Numbered from the stretch's first letter, positions 1 to 10,448 are shown. The stretch: DNA of 64,000 nt from Enterococcus florum (GCF_004309355.1 NZ_BJCC01000014.1:62001-126000), one strand, 5' to 3'. Numbers and translations are program-made. The notes: generated by a model from the letters alone, not told the origin.

Positions 1-740
1 GGATTCACTGCGACCCCTTGGTTTGCAGGCAATGTCCAAGGCGTTGTTGTCCAAATGACCAAGCTTGTATCAGTATCAAGCACCCCCTTGCCATCTTTGA
101 CTTTAAAAGCTACATAGATTGAAGCAGATTTTACGTCTTTGTATTCAATTTCAGCTTCAGCTAAAGAAGATTCACTAGAAGGTGACCAATAAATTGGTTT
201 TAACCCTTTATAGATATAGCCTTTTTCAGCCATTTTACCAAACACACGAATCTCCGCTGCTTCATAGTCTGGGGTCAACGTAATATAAGGGTTTTTCCAG
301 TCCCCTGCTACGCCCAAACGTTTGAAATCCTCACGCTGTGTGTCTACCTGAGTTAATGCATAGTCATAACATTTTTGGCGATATTCAGCCATGGTCATTT
401 CTTTGCGTTTAATTCCTTTGTTCGTCAATACTTGTTCGATTGGCAGCCCATGCGTATCCCATCCAGGGACATATGGAGAACGAAAACCGGACATTGATTT
501 AGAACGGACGATAATATCTTTACTGATTTTATTTAAGGCATGTCCAATGTGAATATTGCCATTCGCATAAGGAGGTCCATCATGCAATACAAACGTTGGC
601 TTGCCTTCATTTAATTTTTGACGTTTTCCATAAACATCGTTTTCATCCCACTCTTTTTCCCACTGTCCTTCGCGATTCGGCAGATTACCTCGCATGGGAA
701 ATGCGGTTTTACCTAATAGTAGTGTTTCTTTCATCTTCAC
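1..740 (-). CDS. ileS: Isoleucyl-tRNA synthetase, N-terminal part (cut by window edge)
   Basis: Charges tRNA-Ile with isoleucine in the cytoplasm. The translation from the 740 end shows the class I HIGH signature ([10 protein letters not shown]), then a WDTHGLPIE motif and the start of the editing domain with TTPWTLPAN. Only about 245 of roughly 930 residues lie in the window; the C-terminal part is beyond base 1. I chose a GTG start at 738-740 (reading VKMKETLLL) because the ribosome site GGAGAG at 751-756 is 10 bases away; an in-frame ATG at 734 is the alternative and an ATG at 747 is out of frame. The gene lies directly behind a T-box leader, so it should be induced when tRNA-Ile is uncharged. 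It follows divIVA, the usual Firmicutes order. Confidence 0.96.
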   Translation of the reverse strand, partial: MKMKETLLLGKTAFPMRGNLPNREGQWEKEWDENDVYGKRQKLNEGKPTFVLHDGPPYANGNIHIGHALNKISKDIIVRSKSMSGFRSPYVPGWDTHGLPIEQVLTNKGIKRKEMTMAEYRQKCYDYALTQVDTQREDFKRLGVAGDWKNPYITLTPDYEAAEIRVFGKMAEKGYIYKGLKPIYWSPSSESSLAEAEIEYKDVKSASIYVAFKVKDGKGVLDTDTSLVIWTTTPWTLPANQGVAVN

Positions 741-766
741 TACGCATCGACTCTCCTTTTCTAAAA

Positions 767-978
767 TAAAAAAAACAAGCGCATCCGCAAAGGGACGAGC
801 TTGTCGTGGTACCACCCAAAATTTGAAATCCATTGATTTCCTCACCATCGATAACGAGATGAATCGTTGATGATTACTGTTGTTCATCATCAAAATCAGC
901 TAGAGGATCTTTCTCATTAGAGGGTCTGCCGTTCTCACACCATCAACGGCTCGCTTCAAGAATCTAATCAGCTTTTCT
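767..978 (-). promoter_or_regulatory. T-box riboswitch leader of ileS
   Basis: The conserved T-box core, read on the minus strand as TGGGTGGTACCACG, lies at 805-818. It is followed by a GC-rich stem and a run of eight T (terminator at about 767-804, stem ACAAGC/GCTTGT). Upstream bases 840-978 can fold into the Stem I region, with an apical stem GCCGT/ACGGC. An AUC triplet at 906-908 is a plausible isoleucine specifier codon, but I could not fold the RNA to prove it. The leader begins right after the divIVA stop, so its promoter must lie inside or before divIVA. Confidence 0.9.
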
Positions 979-981
979 GGT

Positions 982-1695
982 CTAGTCTTTTGAATCTGTA
1001 TTAATCAAATCAGGGATATCGATCGTCAATCCCATATCTTCAGTTGGTTCGGGAGCATTGTCAAAAATTGACTCTTCTGAGTTTACTGCAAACTCCGTAC
1101 TATTGTCAAGTTCATCAGCGAGAACGTTGCGAATGATCTCATGACTATCGTCAACGTATGATGCCATTGGTTTCAGGACTTCATCCCAATCACCACTTTT
1201 TGCTTGTTCAAGTTGTGTTTCCAATAACAATAATAATTGTTGGTGGAAGACACGGGTCTTTTTCTTCAAGTCGTTGGTTTCGCTGGCTAATTGACGAGCT
1301 TGGCTTGTAGCATCAGTCAAGATCTCTTTTGCCTTTTCTTCGGCTGTTGTTGTCAACAAATGCGCCTTTTTCTCAGCATTTGTAATCATTTCGTCGGCAC
1401 GGTTTTGAGCAGAGGTCACGATTACTTCGGACTCTTTGCTTGCTGAGGATTTAACTTTATCCGCAGTATCCTGTGCCACAACGATAGATTGATTCAAAGC
1501 TTCTTTCAATTCGTTGAAGTATTCCAGTTTTTCTTCTGCATGCTTCAATGATTTTTCCAATTCACGATTTTTCGCGATGCTTTCTTCATAATCGCGAACA
1601 ACCATATCTAGAAAATCATCGACTTCGTCTTGGTTGTATCCCCGCATCTTTGTGGAGAAGTTTTTGTTCTGAATATCCAATGGAGTTAATGCCAT
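982..1695 (-). CDS. divIVA: DivIVA cell-division/polar-targeting protein
   Basis: Membrane-curvature-sensing coiled-coil protein that marks septa and poles and recruits division and wall-synthesis partners. The first 60 residues carry the family signature (LTPLDIQNKNFSTKMRGYNQ, then DEVDDFLD), the conserved lipid-binding N-terminal domain. A long heptad-rich coiled coil follows to about residue 160, then an acidic, low-complexity tail rich in E, D and N. At 237 residues it is typical for enterococci. It sits in the classic ftsZ-yggS-sepF-yggT-ylmH-divIVA-ileS order, all co-oriented. An overlapping plus-strand ORF is a shadow. Confidence 0.96.
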   Translation of the reverse strand: MALTPLDIQNKNFSTKMRGYNQDEVDDFLDMVVRDYEESIAKNRELEKSLKHAEEKLEYFNELKEALNQSIVVAQDTADKVKSSASKESEVIVTSAQNRADEMITNAEKKAHLLTTTAEEKAKEILTDATSQARQLASETNDLKKKTRVFHQQLLLLLETQLEQAKSGDWDEVLKPMASYVDDSHEIIRNVLADELDNSTEFAVNSEESIFDNAPEPTEDMGLTIDIPDLINTDSKD

Positions 1696-1713
1696 TTATG
1701 TCACCTCGTATAA

Positions 1714-2496
1714 TTATTTTCGTAAAACGCCTAAGCGCAAACGGAATTTCTCTTTTTTGGTTTTCCCTTCGATGCCTTGGATTTGAATTCGTCCGAATCC
1801 ACGAATCGAAATAATATCTAATAAATCCAACATATAATCCGGACGCTCGTTCGTGCTCCAGTTGACTTTTACTTTTCCAGCTTCCACCAACTGTTTCGAA
1901 CGTTGTCTCGAAATATTATAAACAGTAGAAATAATTGAATCGAGCCTCAAAGAGGAGGCCGTCATACTCTCTTCTGACCATGTATCTTTCGGAAGAATGA
2001 TCTCAGTATAAGGTTGCTCTTCTAAATGAACGGTGACACGTCCAATTTTTGTAACTTGTGTCTCCACATAATTTGCCGTTTCGTTCGTTAAAAATACTTG
2101 CCATCGCTCACCATCAGAAATGATATCTCCGAAAAATTCTCGCTTCATTCCAGTATTCATCAACGTTCCCAAGATTTTCCCGTGAGATAATTGCGTGAAT
2201 TTTTGTGGGTACTTAATTTCTACTGTAACGATTTCAAAATCATCAAACGCTGGTTGATAATATTCAGGATATATCATACATCGGCAGCGTTCCGCTTGTT
2301 CATATCCGCCAAAAAACATAAAACTTAGTTCACTATTTTCTCGCGTCAGTGTCTCTAAGATATATGCTTGACGCGGATCTAAAAAATTGGTCAAATAAGG
2401 GGCATATTGACTTTCAACTTGTTCCAACCAATTGCCGACTTGATCGATAAAGGGCCGTTCCTCTGTCCGAAAATGCTGATACACATTCTCATTCAT
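1714..2496 (-). CDS. ylmH: YlmH family S4-domain RNA-binding protein
   Basis: Cytoplasmic RNA-binding protein of the division-gene neighbourhood; YlmH homologues have been linked to ribosome-associated quality control and to cell division. About 260 residues: an N-terminal YlmH-specific domain containing FMFFGGYEQAERCRC, and a C-terminal S4 domain (about 180-250: LDSIISTVYNISRQRSKQLV, then EAGKVKVNW). I chose ATG at 2496 because the ribosome site AGGGGGTG covers the upstream GTG at 2505. It lies between yggT and divIVA with short gaps, so it is probably co-transcribed with them. Confidence 0.9.
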   Translation of the reverse strand: MNENVYQHFRTEERPFIDQVGNWLEQVESQYAPYLTNFLDPRQAYILETLTRENSELSFMFFGGYEQAERCRCMIYPEYYQPAFDDFEIVTVEIKYPQKFTQLSHGKILGTLMNTGMKREFFGDIISDGERWQVFLTNETANYVETQVTKIGRVTVHLEEQPYTEIILPKDTWSEESMTASSLRLDSIISTVYNISRQRSKQLVEAGKVKVNWSTNERPDYMLDLLDIISIRGFGRIQIQGIEGKTKKEKFRLRLGVLRK

Positions 2497-2514
2497 GCCT
2501 CTCACCCCCTTTGA

Positions 2515-2787
2515 TTAATAGACAATACCAAAGACTATTTGATTGATGATTCTAGTAATCAATCCTAAGGCCAGTACTGCTGCCATTACGGAAAAATCAA
2601 TTCCGCCAAACTGCAAGGGTAATCTTCTAAATAAGTTTAAAAATGGCTCACAGATACGACTTAATAATTTTCCTAACCCCGATTGATAAGCACCGGGAAA
2701 CCAAGATAGCAATGCGTAAACAATCAATAAAACTGTATACAAATTAACGAATCGATTAAATGCATTCAGTAAAGTAAAAAGTAACAA
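2515..2787 (-). CDS. yggT: YggT/YlmG family small membrane protein
   Basis: Ninety-residue integral membrane protein with two hydrophobic segments (about 1-28 and 62-88) around a conserved amphipathic loop with LSWFPGAY and FLNLFRRLPLQFGGIDFS, characteristic of the YggT family. Members lie beside sepF in most Firmicutes and have been tied to cell shape or nucleoid/thylakoid organisation in different lineages; the molecular role is not settled. The start is TTG, 9 bases after AAGGAG. The gene is 13 bases downstream of sepF and 18 bases upstream of ylmH, so it is probably in the same transcript. Confidence 0.9.
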   Translation of the reverse strand: MLLFTLLNAFNRFVNLYTVLLIVYALLSWFPGAYQSGLGKLLSRICEPFLNLFRRLPLQFGGIDFSVMAAVLALGLITRIINQIVFGIVY

Positions 2788-2800
2788 ATAAAAAGCTCCT

Positions 2801-3385
2801 TTACATTTCTAATCCAAAAATATCCTGATCTGCCATCGATTGCAACGTTGAATTGTCAATCTCAATATTCGTTGGCGTACATAAGAACATTTCGTTTCCA
2901 ACACGTTTGATATCTCCATCTACCATATAAACAGCTCCGGTCAAAAAGTCAACGACTCGTCGAGCCCTCGCCTCATCCAAAGACTGAAAATTAATCAATA
3001 CCGTCTCTCCATTAGCTACACGCTTGGCGATCACTACGGCCTCATTGTAAGCACGCGGTTCAATTACAGAAATTCTTCCACTTTTTGATTCTGCCATTTG
3101 TGGTGCCATCCGTTGCTGTACGCTTTCAGATTTTGGCATAGAAACAATCTTTTCCGTTTTACGAACCGCTTTTTGTGCAGCAGGTCGTTGAGGTGCAGAC
3201 TCTGTTGATCGAACAACTTGTTCGCGCTTTTTCGGCTGATTGTATCTAGGTTCTGGAGCTGTTCTTTTTTCACGCTTTGGTCGTCTTGTGACTGGCTGTT
3301 TTGAAACAGCTGGCACAGTCTCTTCCACTATGTCACCTTCCGCCAATCCAAAAAAATCACTTATTTTTGCAAGACTAATTCCCAT
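2801..3385 (-). CDS. sepF: SepF cell-division protein
   Basis: Membrane-anchored FtsZ partner that forms rings and helps align Z-ring filaments. The sequence shows a short amphipathic N-terminal helix (MGISLAKISDFFGLAEGD), a long basic, glutamine-rich linker (about 25-105), and the C-terminal SepF domain (about 110-190) with VINFQSLDEARARRVVDFL and a GAVYMVDGDIKRVG segment. At 194 residues it is typical for enterococci. Only 4 bases separate its start from the yggS stop, which suggests translational coupling. Confidence 0.95.
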   Translation of the reverse strand: MGISLAKISDFFGLAEGDIVEETVPAVSKQPVTRRPKREKRTAPEPRYNQPKKREQVVRSTESAPQRPAAQKAVRKTEKIVSMPKSESVQQRMAPQMAESKSGRISVIEPRAYNEAVVIAKRVANGETVLINFQSLDEARARRVVDFLTGAVYMVDGDIKRVGNEMFLCTPTNIEIDNSTLQSMADQDIFGLEM

Positions 3386-3389
3386 CGAT

Positions 3390-4073
3390 TCAATCCCTAC
3401 CTTCCTTAAATAATGCGGTGCCTACCCGAACAAACGTTGCTCCCTCTTCGACTGCGATTGTAAAATCTTGACTCATTCCCATGCTGAGCTCTGTACAAGG
3501 AGCGTGTGCATACTCCAGTTTCTTTATGCTTTCTTGCAATTGCTTCAACGCTTTAAAAATCTGTCGAATCTCATTCTCAGTGGCATCCAAGGGTGCCATG
3601 GTCATCAATCCGACAATGTAGACATTGGTCAACTCTTGCAAACTTAGAATAAATTGATCCAATTCATCGGGCTGGATGCCATGCTTTGTTTCTTCCCCAG
3701 AAACATTTACTTCTATAAAACAATTGATTCGCTTCTCAGCGCGCTTCTGAATTTCTTCAGCCAATCGTAGACTATCCAGTGCATGGAAATAGTCAATTTG
3801 ATTAATGATATTCTTTACCTTTCGACGTTGAAGATTTCCAATCAAATGCCAGCGAACATCTGTGTACTTTGCAAGCTGAGATTGCTTTTCCAACATCAGA
3901 TCGACACGGTTTTCCGCTATATCAACAACGCCATGTTGGATTAGTTCCTCTGCTTCTGGAGTGCCAACACTTTTAGTTACTGCTACGAGTGTTACTTCTT
4001 CCGAGTTACGAGAAACGAGAGCACACGACTCCTGAATCTCTTGCCTGATAATATGCAAGTTGTCAGCGATCAT
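3390..4073 (-). CDS. ylmE: YggS/PLPBP family pyridoxal-phosphate homeostasis protein
   Basis: Single-domain TIM-barrel protein that binds pyridoxal 5'-phosphate and helps keep PLP and amino-acid pools in balance. It has no known catalytic turnover. Family landmarks are LVAVTKSV (PLP lysine, about residue 34), RWHLIGNLQRRK, FIEVNVSGEETKHG, and the C-terminal ELSMGMSQDF and FVRVGTALF. Length (227) is normal. It lies 15 bases after ftsZ and 4 bases before sepF, as in other Firmicutes, and starts 6 bases after GGGGGAG. Confidence 0.95.
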   Translation of the reverse strand: MIADNLHIIRQEIQESCALVSRNSEEVTLVAVTKSVGTPEAEELIQHGVVDIAENRVDLMLEKQSQLAKYTDVRWHLIGNLQRRKVKNIINQIDYFHALDSLRLAEEIQKRAEKRINCFIEVNVSGEETKHGIQPDELDQFILSLQELTNVYIVGLMTMAPLDATENEIRQIFKALKQLQESIKKLEYAHAPCTELSMGMSQDFTIAVEEGATFVRVGTALFKEGRD

Positions 4074-4087
4074 GTGCTCTCCCCCTT

Positions 4088-5326
4088 TTATTTTCTACGG
4101 CGAAAGAATGGTGGTGTATCTAGTTCTTCGTCATTATCAGTTTTAACTTCTTCCCGACGGAAGGTATCGAATTCTTTTTTCTCGATATTGTCAAATTGTG
4201 GATCTTCAACCTTTTGTCGGATATTGTCTTCCTTACGAATATCCCATTCTCCGAAAGCTGATTGCGGTTCAGCATTTCTTGTTGCTTCTATCTCTAATTG
4301 TGGTTTTTGTGGAACAGATTGGATTTGACTAGCCCGTTGATTGGGACGGCTAGCCTTACGCTCCTTTTTTGCAGGATCAATCCCCGTTGCGATAACCGTT
4401 ACACGGATTTCATCGCCCATATCTTCATTGATTGATGTACCTAAAATAATATTTACATCACCGGTTGCAGCATTTGCAACGATATCTGAAGCATCTTGAG
4501 CTTCAAACAACGTCATATCCAAACCACCAGTAATGTTCAGCAGCACTTGCTCTGCACCATCAATTGATGTTTCAAGCAATGGTGAAGAAATTGCTTTTTT
4601 AGTCGCTTCAATCACACGGTCTTCACCGCTGGCAACACCGATTCCCATCAATGCTGTTCCTTGATTAGCCATCACAGTTTTAACATCTGCGAAGTCCAAG
4701 TTGACATAGCCAGGAGCGGTAATCAGATCAGAGATCCCCTGAACCCCTTGACGTAAAACATTATCTGCTTCACGGAATGCTTCGAGCATCGGTGTCTTTT
4801 TATCCACTACTTCCAATAAACGGTTATTGGAAATAACTAACAAGGTATCTACATTTTCTTTTAATAATGAGATGCCTTCTGCAGCAAAACGGCCGCGCTT
4901 TGGTCCTTCAAAGCTGAATGGTCGAGTCACAACGCCTACTGTTAACGCGCCTAATTCTTTAGCGATTTTCGCAACGACTGGTGCTGCACCTGTTCCGGTG
5001 CCCCCACCCATTCCAGCAGTAATGAAGATCATATCCGCACCTTCAAGAGAATCCTGAATTGCTTGTTCACTTTCTTCAGCAGATTTCTTTCCAACTTCTG
5101 GTTGAGAACCTGCTCCTAAACCGCGTGTATACTTTGGCCCTAATTGAATCACTGTTTCTGCTTTTGAGTTTCTAAGAGCTTGGACATCCGTATTTGCTGC
5201 AATAAATTCAACGCCCTTAACGTTTTCTTCAATCATTCGGTTTATTGCGTTTCCGCCACCGCCACCAACACCGATGACTTTAATGACAGCCCCTTCGTTG
5301 ATGTTATTATCCAATGAAAATTCCAT
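4088..5326 (-). CDS. ftsZ: Cell-division GTPase FtsZ
   Basis: Tubulin-like GTPase that polymerises into the Z ring at midcell. The GTP-binding domain shows [13 protein letters not shown] (about 19-31), the tubulin signature GGGTGTG at 107-113 and [11 protein letters not shown] with the synergy-loop aspartates near 210. The C-terminal domain ends near 320, followed by a variable linker and the conserved tail peptide [10 protein letters not shown] that binds FtsA and SepF. It is 412 residues long and lies 27 bases downstream of ftsA, the usual order. A GGAGG site precedes the ATG. Confidence 0.98.
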   Translation of the reverse strand: MEFSLDNNINEGAVIKVIGVGGGGGNAINRMIEENVKGVEFIAANTDVQALRNSKAETVIQLGPKYTRGLGAGSQPEVGKKSAEESEQAIQDSLEGADMIFITAGMGGGTGTGAAPVVAKIAKELGALTVGVVTRPFSFEGPKRGRFAAEGISLLKENVDTLLVISNNRLLEVVDKKTPMLEAFREADNVLRQGVQGISDLITAPGYVNLDFADVKTVMANQGTALMGIGVASGEDRVIEATKKAISSPLLETSIDGAEQVLLNITGGLDMTLFEAQDASDIVANAATGDVNIILGTSINEDMGDEIRVTVIATGIDPAKKERKASRPNQRASQIQSVPQKPQLEIEATRNAEPQSAFGEWDIRKEDNIRQKVEDPQFDNIEKKEFDTFRREEVKTDNDEELDTPPFFRRRK

Positions 5327-5353
5327 GTTCTGTTCCTCCTATGTCCTTATGAA

Positions 5354-6673
5354 CTAATCAAAAATATTTGAGAAGAAATCCTTGATCTTCCCTGTCACTT
5401 TTTCATCGCTTTTTGGTTTTGTTTCTTCTTCATATTCTTCTACTGCATCATAATCGTCATAGACAGGTGTGGTAGACACTGCCGATGCCTGAGGAGCTAG
5501 AACTGCTTTTTCACCAGTTACTGCTGTTTTTGCTAGGTGATAAACATCATTTAGCTCTGCAGAATAATTAACAATACTGATTACGTTTGTGAATACTGGA
5601 TTGCGCAGACCCATTTGATTAGGAACATGAAGTTTGACATTCGTGCCAAAAATATCCTCAGCTAAATCAACTACACCCGGTAGACTGGCAGCACCTCCAG
5701 AAAGAACCACTCCTCCAGGAAGATCCAATGCTTCAATCTCATCTAAAGCTTCTTTTGCTTTGCTGAAAATTTGTTCCAATCTCGCTTCGATGATCTCTGC
5801 CAAATAGCGCTCATCAACCTTAATCGGATCCGTCTTCCCAATCACATCAACTGGAAAATCTTCTTCTTTTGATGTTCTTGATGGGTAAGCATCCCCATAA
5901 TTGATTTTTAACGCTTCAGCATTGTTGAACGATGTATTTAGAACGATAGAGATATCTTTAGTGACATACTCGCCACCTTCTTGATCGACATGCGTAAACT
6001 TCAACTGTTTATCATGCATCACCGAGGTAGTTGTTTGGCCCCCGCCCATGTCAATGACGATCGTGCCAAAATCTTTTTCACCATCCGACAATATGGATTC
6101 TGTCAGCGCCAAAGGTGTAATGATTGTCTCAGCAACAGTTAGTCCAGCCTTTTCAACACAGCGGTGTATGTTATGAATAATCGTTTTTGGACCAGTGAAA
6201 ACTAGTCCGAACATTTCTAAACGAACACCGATCATGCCACGCGGATCCTTGATTCCCTCGAAACCATCTACTGTGAACTCTTGAGGCAATAGAGAAACAA
6301 TTTGTCTTTCAGGAGGAACAGAGCGAACCATTGCAGCTGAAGCTACATTGCGGACATCCTCATCTGTAATTTCTTTCGATTCATTGTTTACGGCAATCAT
6401 CCCTTGACATGGCTCAACTTCTAATAAGTTTGCTGGTAAACCAACGCTCACGCTTTTGATTTGAATCCCAGCTTTTTCCTCGGCCTGCTTTACTGCTCGT
6501 TGAATCGCGTGAACCGTTTTATCGATATCCACGATAATTCCACGATTGATTCCTTCTGATTTTGCGTTTCCAACACCAATTATATTCATTTGGCTATCGA
6601 TGTACTCGGCAACGACTACTTTCACTGATGTCGTTCCGATATCAAGGCCCACATACATTCCTGTTTTTGCCAT
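5354..6673 (-). CDS. ftsA: Cell-division protein FtsA
   Basis: Actin-like ATPase that tethers FtsZ to the membrane and starts divisome assembly. Actin-fold motifs are visible: phosphate-1 loop GLDIGTTSVKVVV near 9, phosphate-2 VIDMGGGQTTTS near 205, and adenosine motif GVVLSGGAASLPGV near 330. The C-terminus (KITDFFSNIFD-like: KIKDFFSNIFD) is the amphipathic membrane-targeting helix. At 439 residues it is typical for enterococci. Its start follows AGGAGG. A 160-base gap separates it from divIB and holds an extended -10 promoter, so ftsAZ can probably be transcribed apart from the upstream cluster. Confidence 0.98.
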   Translation of the reverse strand: MAKTGMYVGLDIGTTSVKVVVAEYIDSQMNIIGVGNAKSEGINRGIIVDIDKTVHAIQRAVKQAEEKAGIQIKSVSVGLPANLLEVEPCQGMIAVNNESKEITDEDVRNVASAAMVRSVPPERQIVSLLPQEFTVDGFEGIKDPRGMIGVRLEMFGLVFTGPKTIIHNIHRCVEKAGLTVAETIITPLALTESILSDGEKDFGTIVIDMGGGQTTTSVMHDKQLKFTHVDQEGGEYVTKDISIVLNTSFNNAEALKINYGDAYPSRTSKEEDFPVDVIGKTDPIKVDERYLAEIIEARLEQIFSKAKEALDEIEALDLPGGVVLSGGAASLPGVVDLAEDIFGTNVKLHVPNQMGLRNPVFTNVISIVNYSAELNDVYHLAKTAVTGEKAVLAPQASAVSTTPVYDDYDAVEEYEEETKPKSDEKVTGKIKDFFSNIFD

Positions 6674-6775
6674 GAACGGGATTCCTCCTACTTATATTTC
6701 GTCATTATGTCAATTGAAAATCTCTTTGCTTTTTCAAGCACGTCATATATTTCTTGTAAATATACTCACTGCCAA

Positions 6776-6787
6776 CAATTTTACCAC
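6776..6787 (-). promoter_or_regulatory. Likely extended -10 promoter for ftsA-ftsZ
   Basis: On the minus strand the divIB-ftsA gap contains TGGTAAAAT, an extended -10 (TGnTAAAAT, hexamer at 6778-6783). The -35 match upstream is weak, as is common for extended -10 promoters. The gap of about 160 bases has no gene. Confidence 0.45.
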
Positions 6788-6835
6788 ATTTTCTCTAGAA
6801 TTAAAAAGGAGAATCCGCATTTTCTTCGGATATTT

Positions 6836-7924
6836 TTAATCATTTTCAGTAGATGGCACCGTTTCTTCCGTTGATTCTTGTATAGAGCCAGAATCAGACG
6901 TTTCTTCGGGGTATGGATAGCTGTAAATTCCCGCTTCCATATCAACAACTCCCTTAAAATCTGCCGCATCCATTTCTTTAACGATTTGTGGATAATAATA
7001 CATTTTTTTGCTCATTTCCGGAATACTCACCAGCACTTGATTTCCATCATTCATGAAAATTTGCAGCAACTCTTCATTTTCTTCCGATGGCGCATATTTG
7101 ATTTGCGAAACACCTTGTCTCACTTCTTCAGACAGCTGGTCGTACTGCTTTAATACACTCAAAATACGCCCTGGACCAGTGAAACCTTCCAAGATAGGCA
7201 GTCCACCTTTGGCTTGATCCATATTAAGAGGGATGATCTTTCCATTTGGCAAAACAGGAGAATACTTATCATCATGTTCTAAATAGGCAACCTCGTGGTA
7301 TTCCTTCACATCAACCTCAAACTTGTTTGCTCCGTTAAACCGGATCGTAGCATCTTTGATACGCAGCTCCTGTTTTTTTAGTTGAGCAATGTATTCATTT
7401 CTTTGGAAATATTGCTGCCAAAGATTTTCACCAATCGAAAAGTCTAAGTCCTTTTTGATTTCTTGTGCTGAAACCTGTTCATTTCCAGTGATAGTAACAT
7501 CAGCTAGTTTGCTTAAAGGAGAAATATAGTATAAAAGAAAAATAGAAGGCAACGCAAACAATAGGACCAAGAACGTAGAACGACGATAGAGCCGTCGATA
7601 CCGCTCATGTCTGATATTCGGCAAACGATCTAAAAAGGAGCCATTTGCAGGACCACCTGAATGATCCTCGAACATTTCTAGGTCTTCAAAGTCTTCTTCA
7701 TTTTCTATTGGCTCCAACGATTCATGATCGTTGGGACTATCTGTGCCTGCTGGCTCTGATTCCTCAGTTGGTTTTTCGTTTTCCGAAGTTGTCTTTTCAT
7801 CATCCAAGCTCTTTTGCTTCTCTTCGTCAAGCTTTTTCAAATATTCTAGATTTGCCTGTTGCCAAGGTGTCATATCATTTAAGTCATTAGGTTGTTTTTT
7901 GGGCTTATCCTTATCATTGCTCAC
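6836..7924 (-). CDS. divIB: Cell-division protein DivIB (FtsQ)
   Basis: Bitopic divisome protein that forms a complex with FtsL and DivIC and controls septal wall synthesis. It has a long acidic cytoplasmic N-terminus (1-105), one membrane segment at about 116-137 (STFLVLLFALPSIFLLYYIS), a POTRA domain starting at LADVTITGNEQVSAQEIKKD, and the extracellular beta domain to about 320. An acidic Ser/Thr/Glu tail follows. The start is GTG, preceded by GGAGGTG. It is 362 residues and sits directly after murG (16-base gap). Confidence 0.94.
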   Translation of the reverse strand: MSNDKDKPKKQPNDLNDMTPWQQANLEYLKKLDEEKQKSLDDEKTTSENEKPTEESEPAGTDSPNDHESLEPIENEEDFEDLEMFEDHSGGPANGSFLDRLPNIRHERYRRLYRRSTFLVLLFALPSIFLLYYISPLSKLADVTITGNEQVSAQEIKKDLDFSIGENLWQQYFQRNEYIAQLKKQELRIKDATIRFNGANKFEVDVKEYHEVAYLEHDDKYSPVLPNGKIIPLNMDQAKGGLPILEGFTGPGRILSVLKQYDQLSEEVRQGVSQIKYAPSEENEELLQIFMNDGNQVLVSIPEMSKKMYYYPQIVKEMDAADFKGVVDMEAGIYSYPYPEETSDSGSIQESTEETVPSTEND

Positions 7925-7940
7925 ACGTTCACCTCCTTGA

Positions 7941-9029
7941 TCATATGGTTTCGTTTACCAATTTCCATAACCGTTCAGCTGCGTTTGGAATTCCTTCCTT
8001 TTTTGATGCATTTGCCATTTTAGTCCGTAGTACTGGATCTTCCATGATTTGATCAATCGCTTCGATCAATCGGTTCCCATCTAGATCTGTATCCTTGATC
8101 ATCTCAACCGCTCCAGCCTTCACCAAACTTTGCGCATTTTTAGTTTGGTGATCATTTGTCACGTAAGGACTGGGAATCAAAATAGCTGGCAGCCCTAAAG
8201 CAGTAAACTCAGAAATAGAAGTTGCTCCTGCCCGACCGATCAGTAGCTCAACACTGGTCATGACTTCAGTCATATTTTTGATATAAGGCTGCAGGGAAAT
8301 ATTTTTCCATCGTTTACGATCAGGAAATTGCGCACTTAATTCTTCAAAATAGCGTTCACCAGAAGCATATAAAACCTGATAATTTTTTTTGGAGAGCTGA
8401 GGAATAGCTTCGACCATGGCTTGATTGATCTTTAAGGCGCCTTGACTCCCTCCAAAAACGAGAACAGTTGGTTGGTTGGGATCTAACCCATACTCTTTTA
8501 AAACATCTGAAGCTTTCATATAAGCCACTTCTTGACCACGTGGATTTCCAACAAGTATCGTTTTGTTATCGGGAAAATACTCCCGCGCATCCGGAAAGCT
8601 TATCGCCACGCGATCAACAAAGCGGCTCAGAAATTTATTCGTCATCCCTGGCACACTGTTTTGCTCATGGACGATCGTAGGAATTTTCATTCGTGCAGCT
8701 GCAAATACGACCGCTCCTGAAACATACCCTCCAGTCCCAATGACAATATCCGGTTTAAACTCACGCAAGATTCCTTTTGAGCGGTTCACGCTAGCCACAA
8801 AGAGTTTTATTGTCTGAAGGTTTTCCCAAGATAGCTTTCGTTTGAATCCCTGGATCTTAATTGTCGTGAAAGGAATACCTGTTTCTGGAACGATCTTGTT
8901 CTCCAAGCCACGATGTGTCCCTACATATAAAAATTCCGTTTCGGGTTGGATTTCCTTCACATAACGTATAAAGGCTAAAGCCGGATAAATATGTCCTCCA
9001 GTTCCTCCACCAGTTACAAGTATTTTCAT
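7941..9029 (-). CDS. murG: MurG, lipid II synthase
   Basis: UDP-GlcNAc:undecaprenyl-pyrophosphoryl-MurNAc-pentapeptide transferase; it adds GlcNAc to lipid I on the inner face of the membrane to make lipid II. The N-terminal glycine-rich loop [13 protein letters not shown] (7-19), the HEQNSVPG motif, the second loop FGGSQGA near 195, and the donor-binding RAGATSISE near 265 are all present. Length 362 is normal. Between murD (42-base gap) and divIB in the dcw cluster. Confidence 0.97.
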   Translation of the reverse strand: MKILVTGGGTGGHIYPALAFIRYVKEIQPETEFLYVGTHRGLENKIVPETGIPFTTIKIQGFKRKLSWENLQTIKLFVASVNRSKGILREFKPDIVIGTGGYVSGAVVFAAARMKIPTIVHEQNSVPGMTNKFLSRFVDRVAISFPDAREYFPDNKTILVGNPRGQEVAYMKASDVLKEYGLDPNQPTVLVFGGSQGALKINQAMVEAIPQLSKKNYQVLYASGERYFEELSAQFPDRKRWKNISLQPYIKNMTEVMTSVELLIGRAGATSISEFTALGLPAILIPSPYVTNDHQTKNAQSLVKAGAVEMIKDTDLDGNRLIEAIDQIMEDPVLRTKMANASKKEGIPNAAERLWKLVNETI

Positions 9030-9071
9030 TTTGTCTCCTTCATTTAATCCATCAAAAGTAATTACTGGTTG

Positions 9072-10436
9072 TTAGGCCTCTAAACTCTCAACTGCTTGCA
9101 TAAACTTATCGCCACGTATTTCGAAGCTGGAGTACTGGTCCCAGCTTGCGTTAGCTGGTGAAAGCAAGATGTTGTCTCCAGGCTGACTCAGTTCGTATGC
9201 CATTGGAACAGCTGTTTCAACATTTTCGGTCATCAGGATCGTTTCTATCCCAGCTTGTTTTGCTGCGTCTGCCATTTTCTCTTTGGTTTCCCCAAACAAA
9301 ATGACGGCCTTTAAGCCTTCCAACGAGGGAATCAATTCATCAAAATCATTTCCGCGGTCTAAACCACCTGCCAGCAAAATGACTTGAGAGTTTTCAAAGC
9401 CGCTTAACGCCATTTCAGTAGCTAGACTATTGGTCGCCTTTGAATCGTTGTAGAACTTTCGATCATTAATCGCTGTCACAAACTGTGTCCGGTGAGCAAC
9501 GCCATTGAAATGACTTAGTGCTGTGCGAATTGCCGAATTCGACACACCTTTCAATTTTGCTGCTGCAATTGCAGCCAATGCGTTCTCAATGTTGTGAATC
9601 CCTGGTACGCCCAGTTCATCGGATTTCATGATTCGCTCATTTCTAAAATAAAGTTCATTCTCTTTTTGATAAGCCCCGTTCTCCAAAATTTGTTTCGCAG
9701 AAAACGGCACTATCGAGGCTTTTGAAACTTTAGATAAATCCTGCAATTCTTTAGAATCCCAGTTAATAATCAAAAAATCTTCTGACTGCATATTCTCCTG
9801 AATTGCCCATTTAGCAGCAACATAATTTTCTCGCGTACCATGATAATCTAAATGAGCCTCGTAAATATTCGTGATGACCGCAATGTGCGGCTTGAATTTT
9901 TCAATTCCCATTAGTTGAAAGCTGGACAATTCAATCACCATGTCATCTAAATTTGTCACTTTTTGGGCAACTTCGCTCGCTGGATAACCAATATTACCCG
10001 CAAGATAGGCCTTCCCACTTTCGCGTTCTTGATTTAAAAGTAATCCGATCATGGTCGTAGTGGTTGTTTTCCCATTCGTACCAGTAATACCAATCATCGC
10101 ACATTCAGCTACCAAATAAGCGAGCTCGACCTCTGTTAAAATAGGAATATGTAATTGCTCAGCTTTTCTGACCAACGGATTACTGTAAGGAATCCCTGGA
10201 TTTTTTACCATTAAGGAAAAATCTTCATCCAATAATTCAATAGGATGGCTTCCAGTAATCACTCGAATGCCATCCTCCAGCAAATCCTGAGCCGCTGGAT
10301 TTTCATCAAAGGGCTTTCCATCGTTTACAGTAACAAGCGCGCCCAAGCGATGTAGCAACTTGGCCGCACTAAACCCGCTCTTAGCCAGACCTAAGACCAG
10401 AACTTTTTCATTTTGATATTGTTTTACTTCTTTCAT
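9072..10436 (-). CDS. murD: MurD, UDP-MurNAc-L-alanine:D-glutamate ligase
   Basis: ATP-dependent cytoplasmic Mur ligase that adds D-glutamate to UDP-MurNAc-L-Ala. Visible motifs: N-terminal dinucleotide-like [13 protein letters not shown], the Mur ATP-binding loop [13 protein letters not shown] (about 116-128), [11 protein letters not shown], and the C-terminal [13 protein letters not shown] and [12 protein letters not shown] prefer ATG at 10436 (454 residues) because the ribosome site AGGAG touches the earlier ATG at 10445 but is 9 bases from this one. It begins 12 bases after mraY. Confidence 0.96.
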   Translation of the reverse strand: MKEVKQYQNEKVLVLGLAKSGFSAAKLLHRLGALVTVNDGKPFDENPAAQDLLEDGIRVITGSHPIELLDEDFSLMVKNPGIPYSNPLVRKAEQLHIPILTEVELAYLVAECAMIGITGTNGKTTTTTMIGLLLNQERESGKAYLAGNIGYPASEVAQKVTNLDDMVIELSSFQLMGIEKFKPHIAVITNIYEAHLDYHGTRENYVAAKWAIQENMQSEDFLIINWDSKELQDLSKVSKASIVPFSAKQILENGAYQKENELYFRNERIMKSDELGVPGIHNIENALAAIAAAKLKGVSNSAIRTALSHFNGVAHRTQFVTAINDRKFYNDSKATNSLATEMALSGFENSQVILLAGGLDRGNDFDELIPSLEGLKAVILFGETKEKMADAAKQAGIETILMTENVETAVPMAYELSQPGDNILLSPANASWDQYSSFEIRGDKFMQAVESLEA

Positions 10437-10448
10437 TTCAGTCATCTC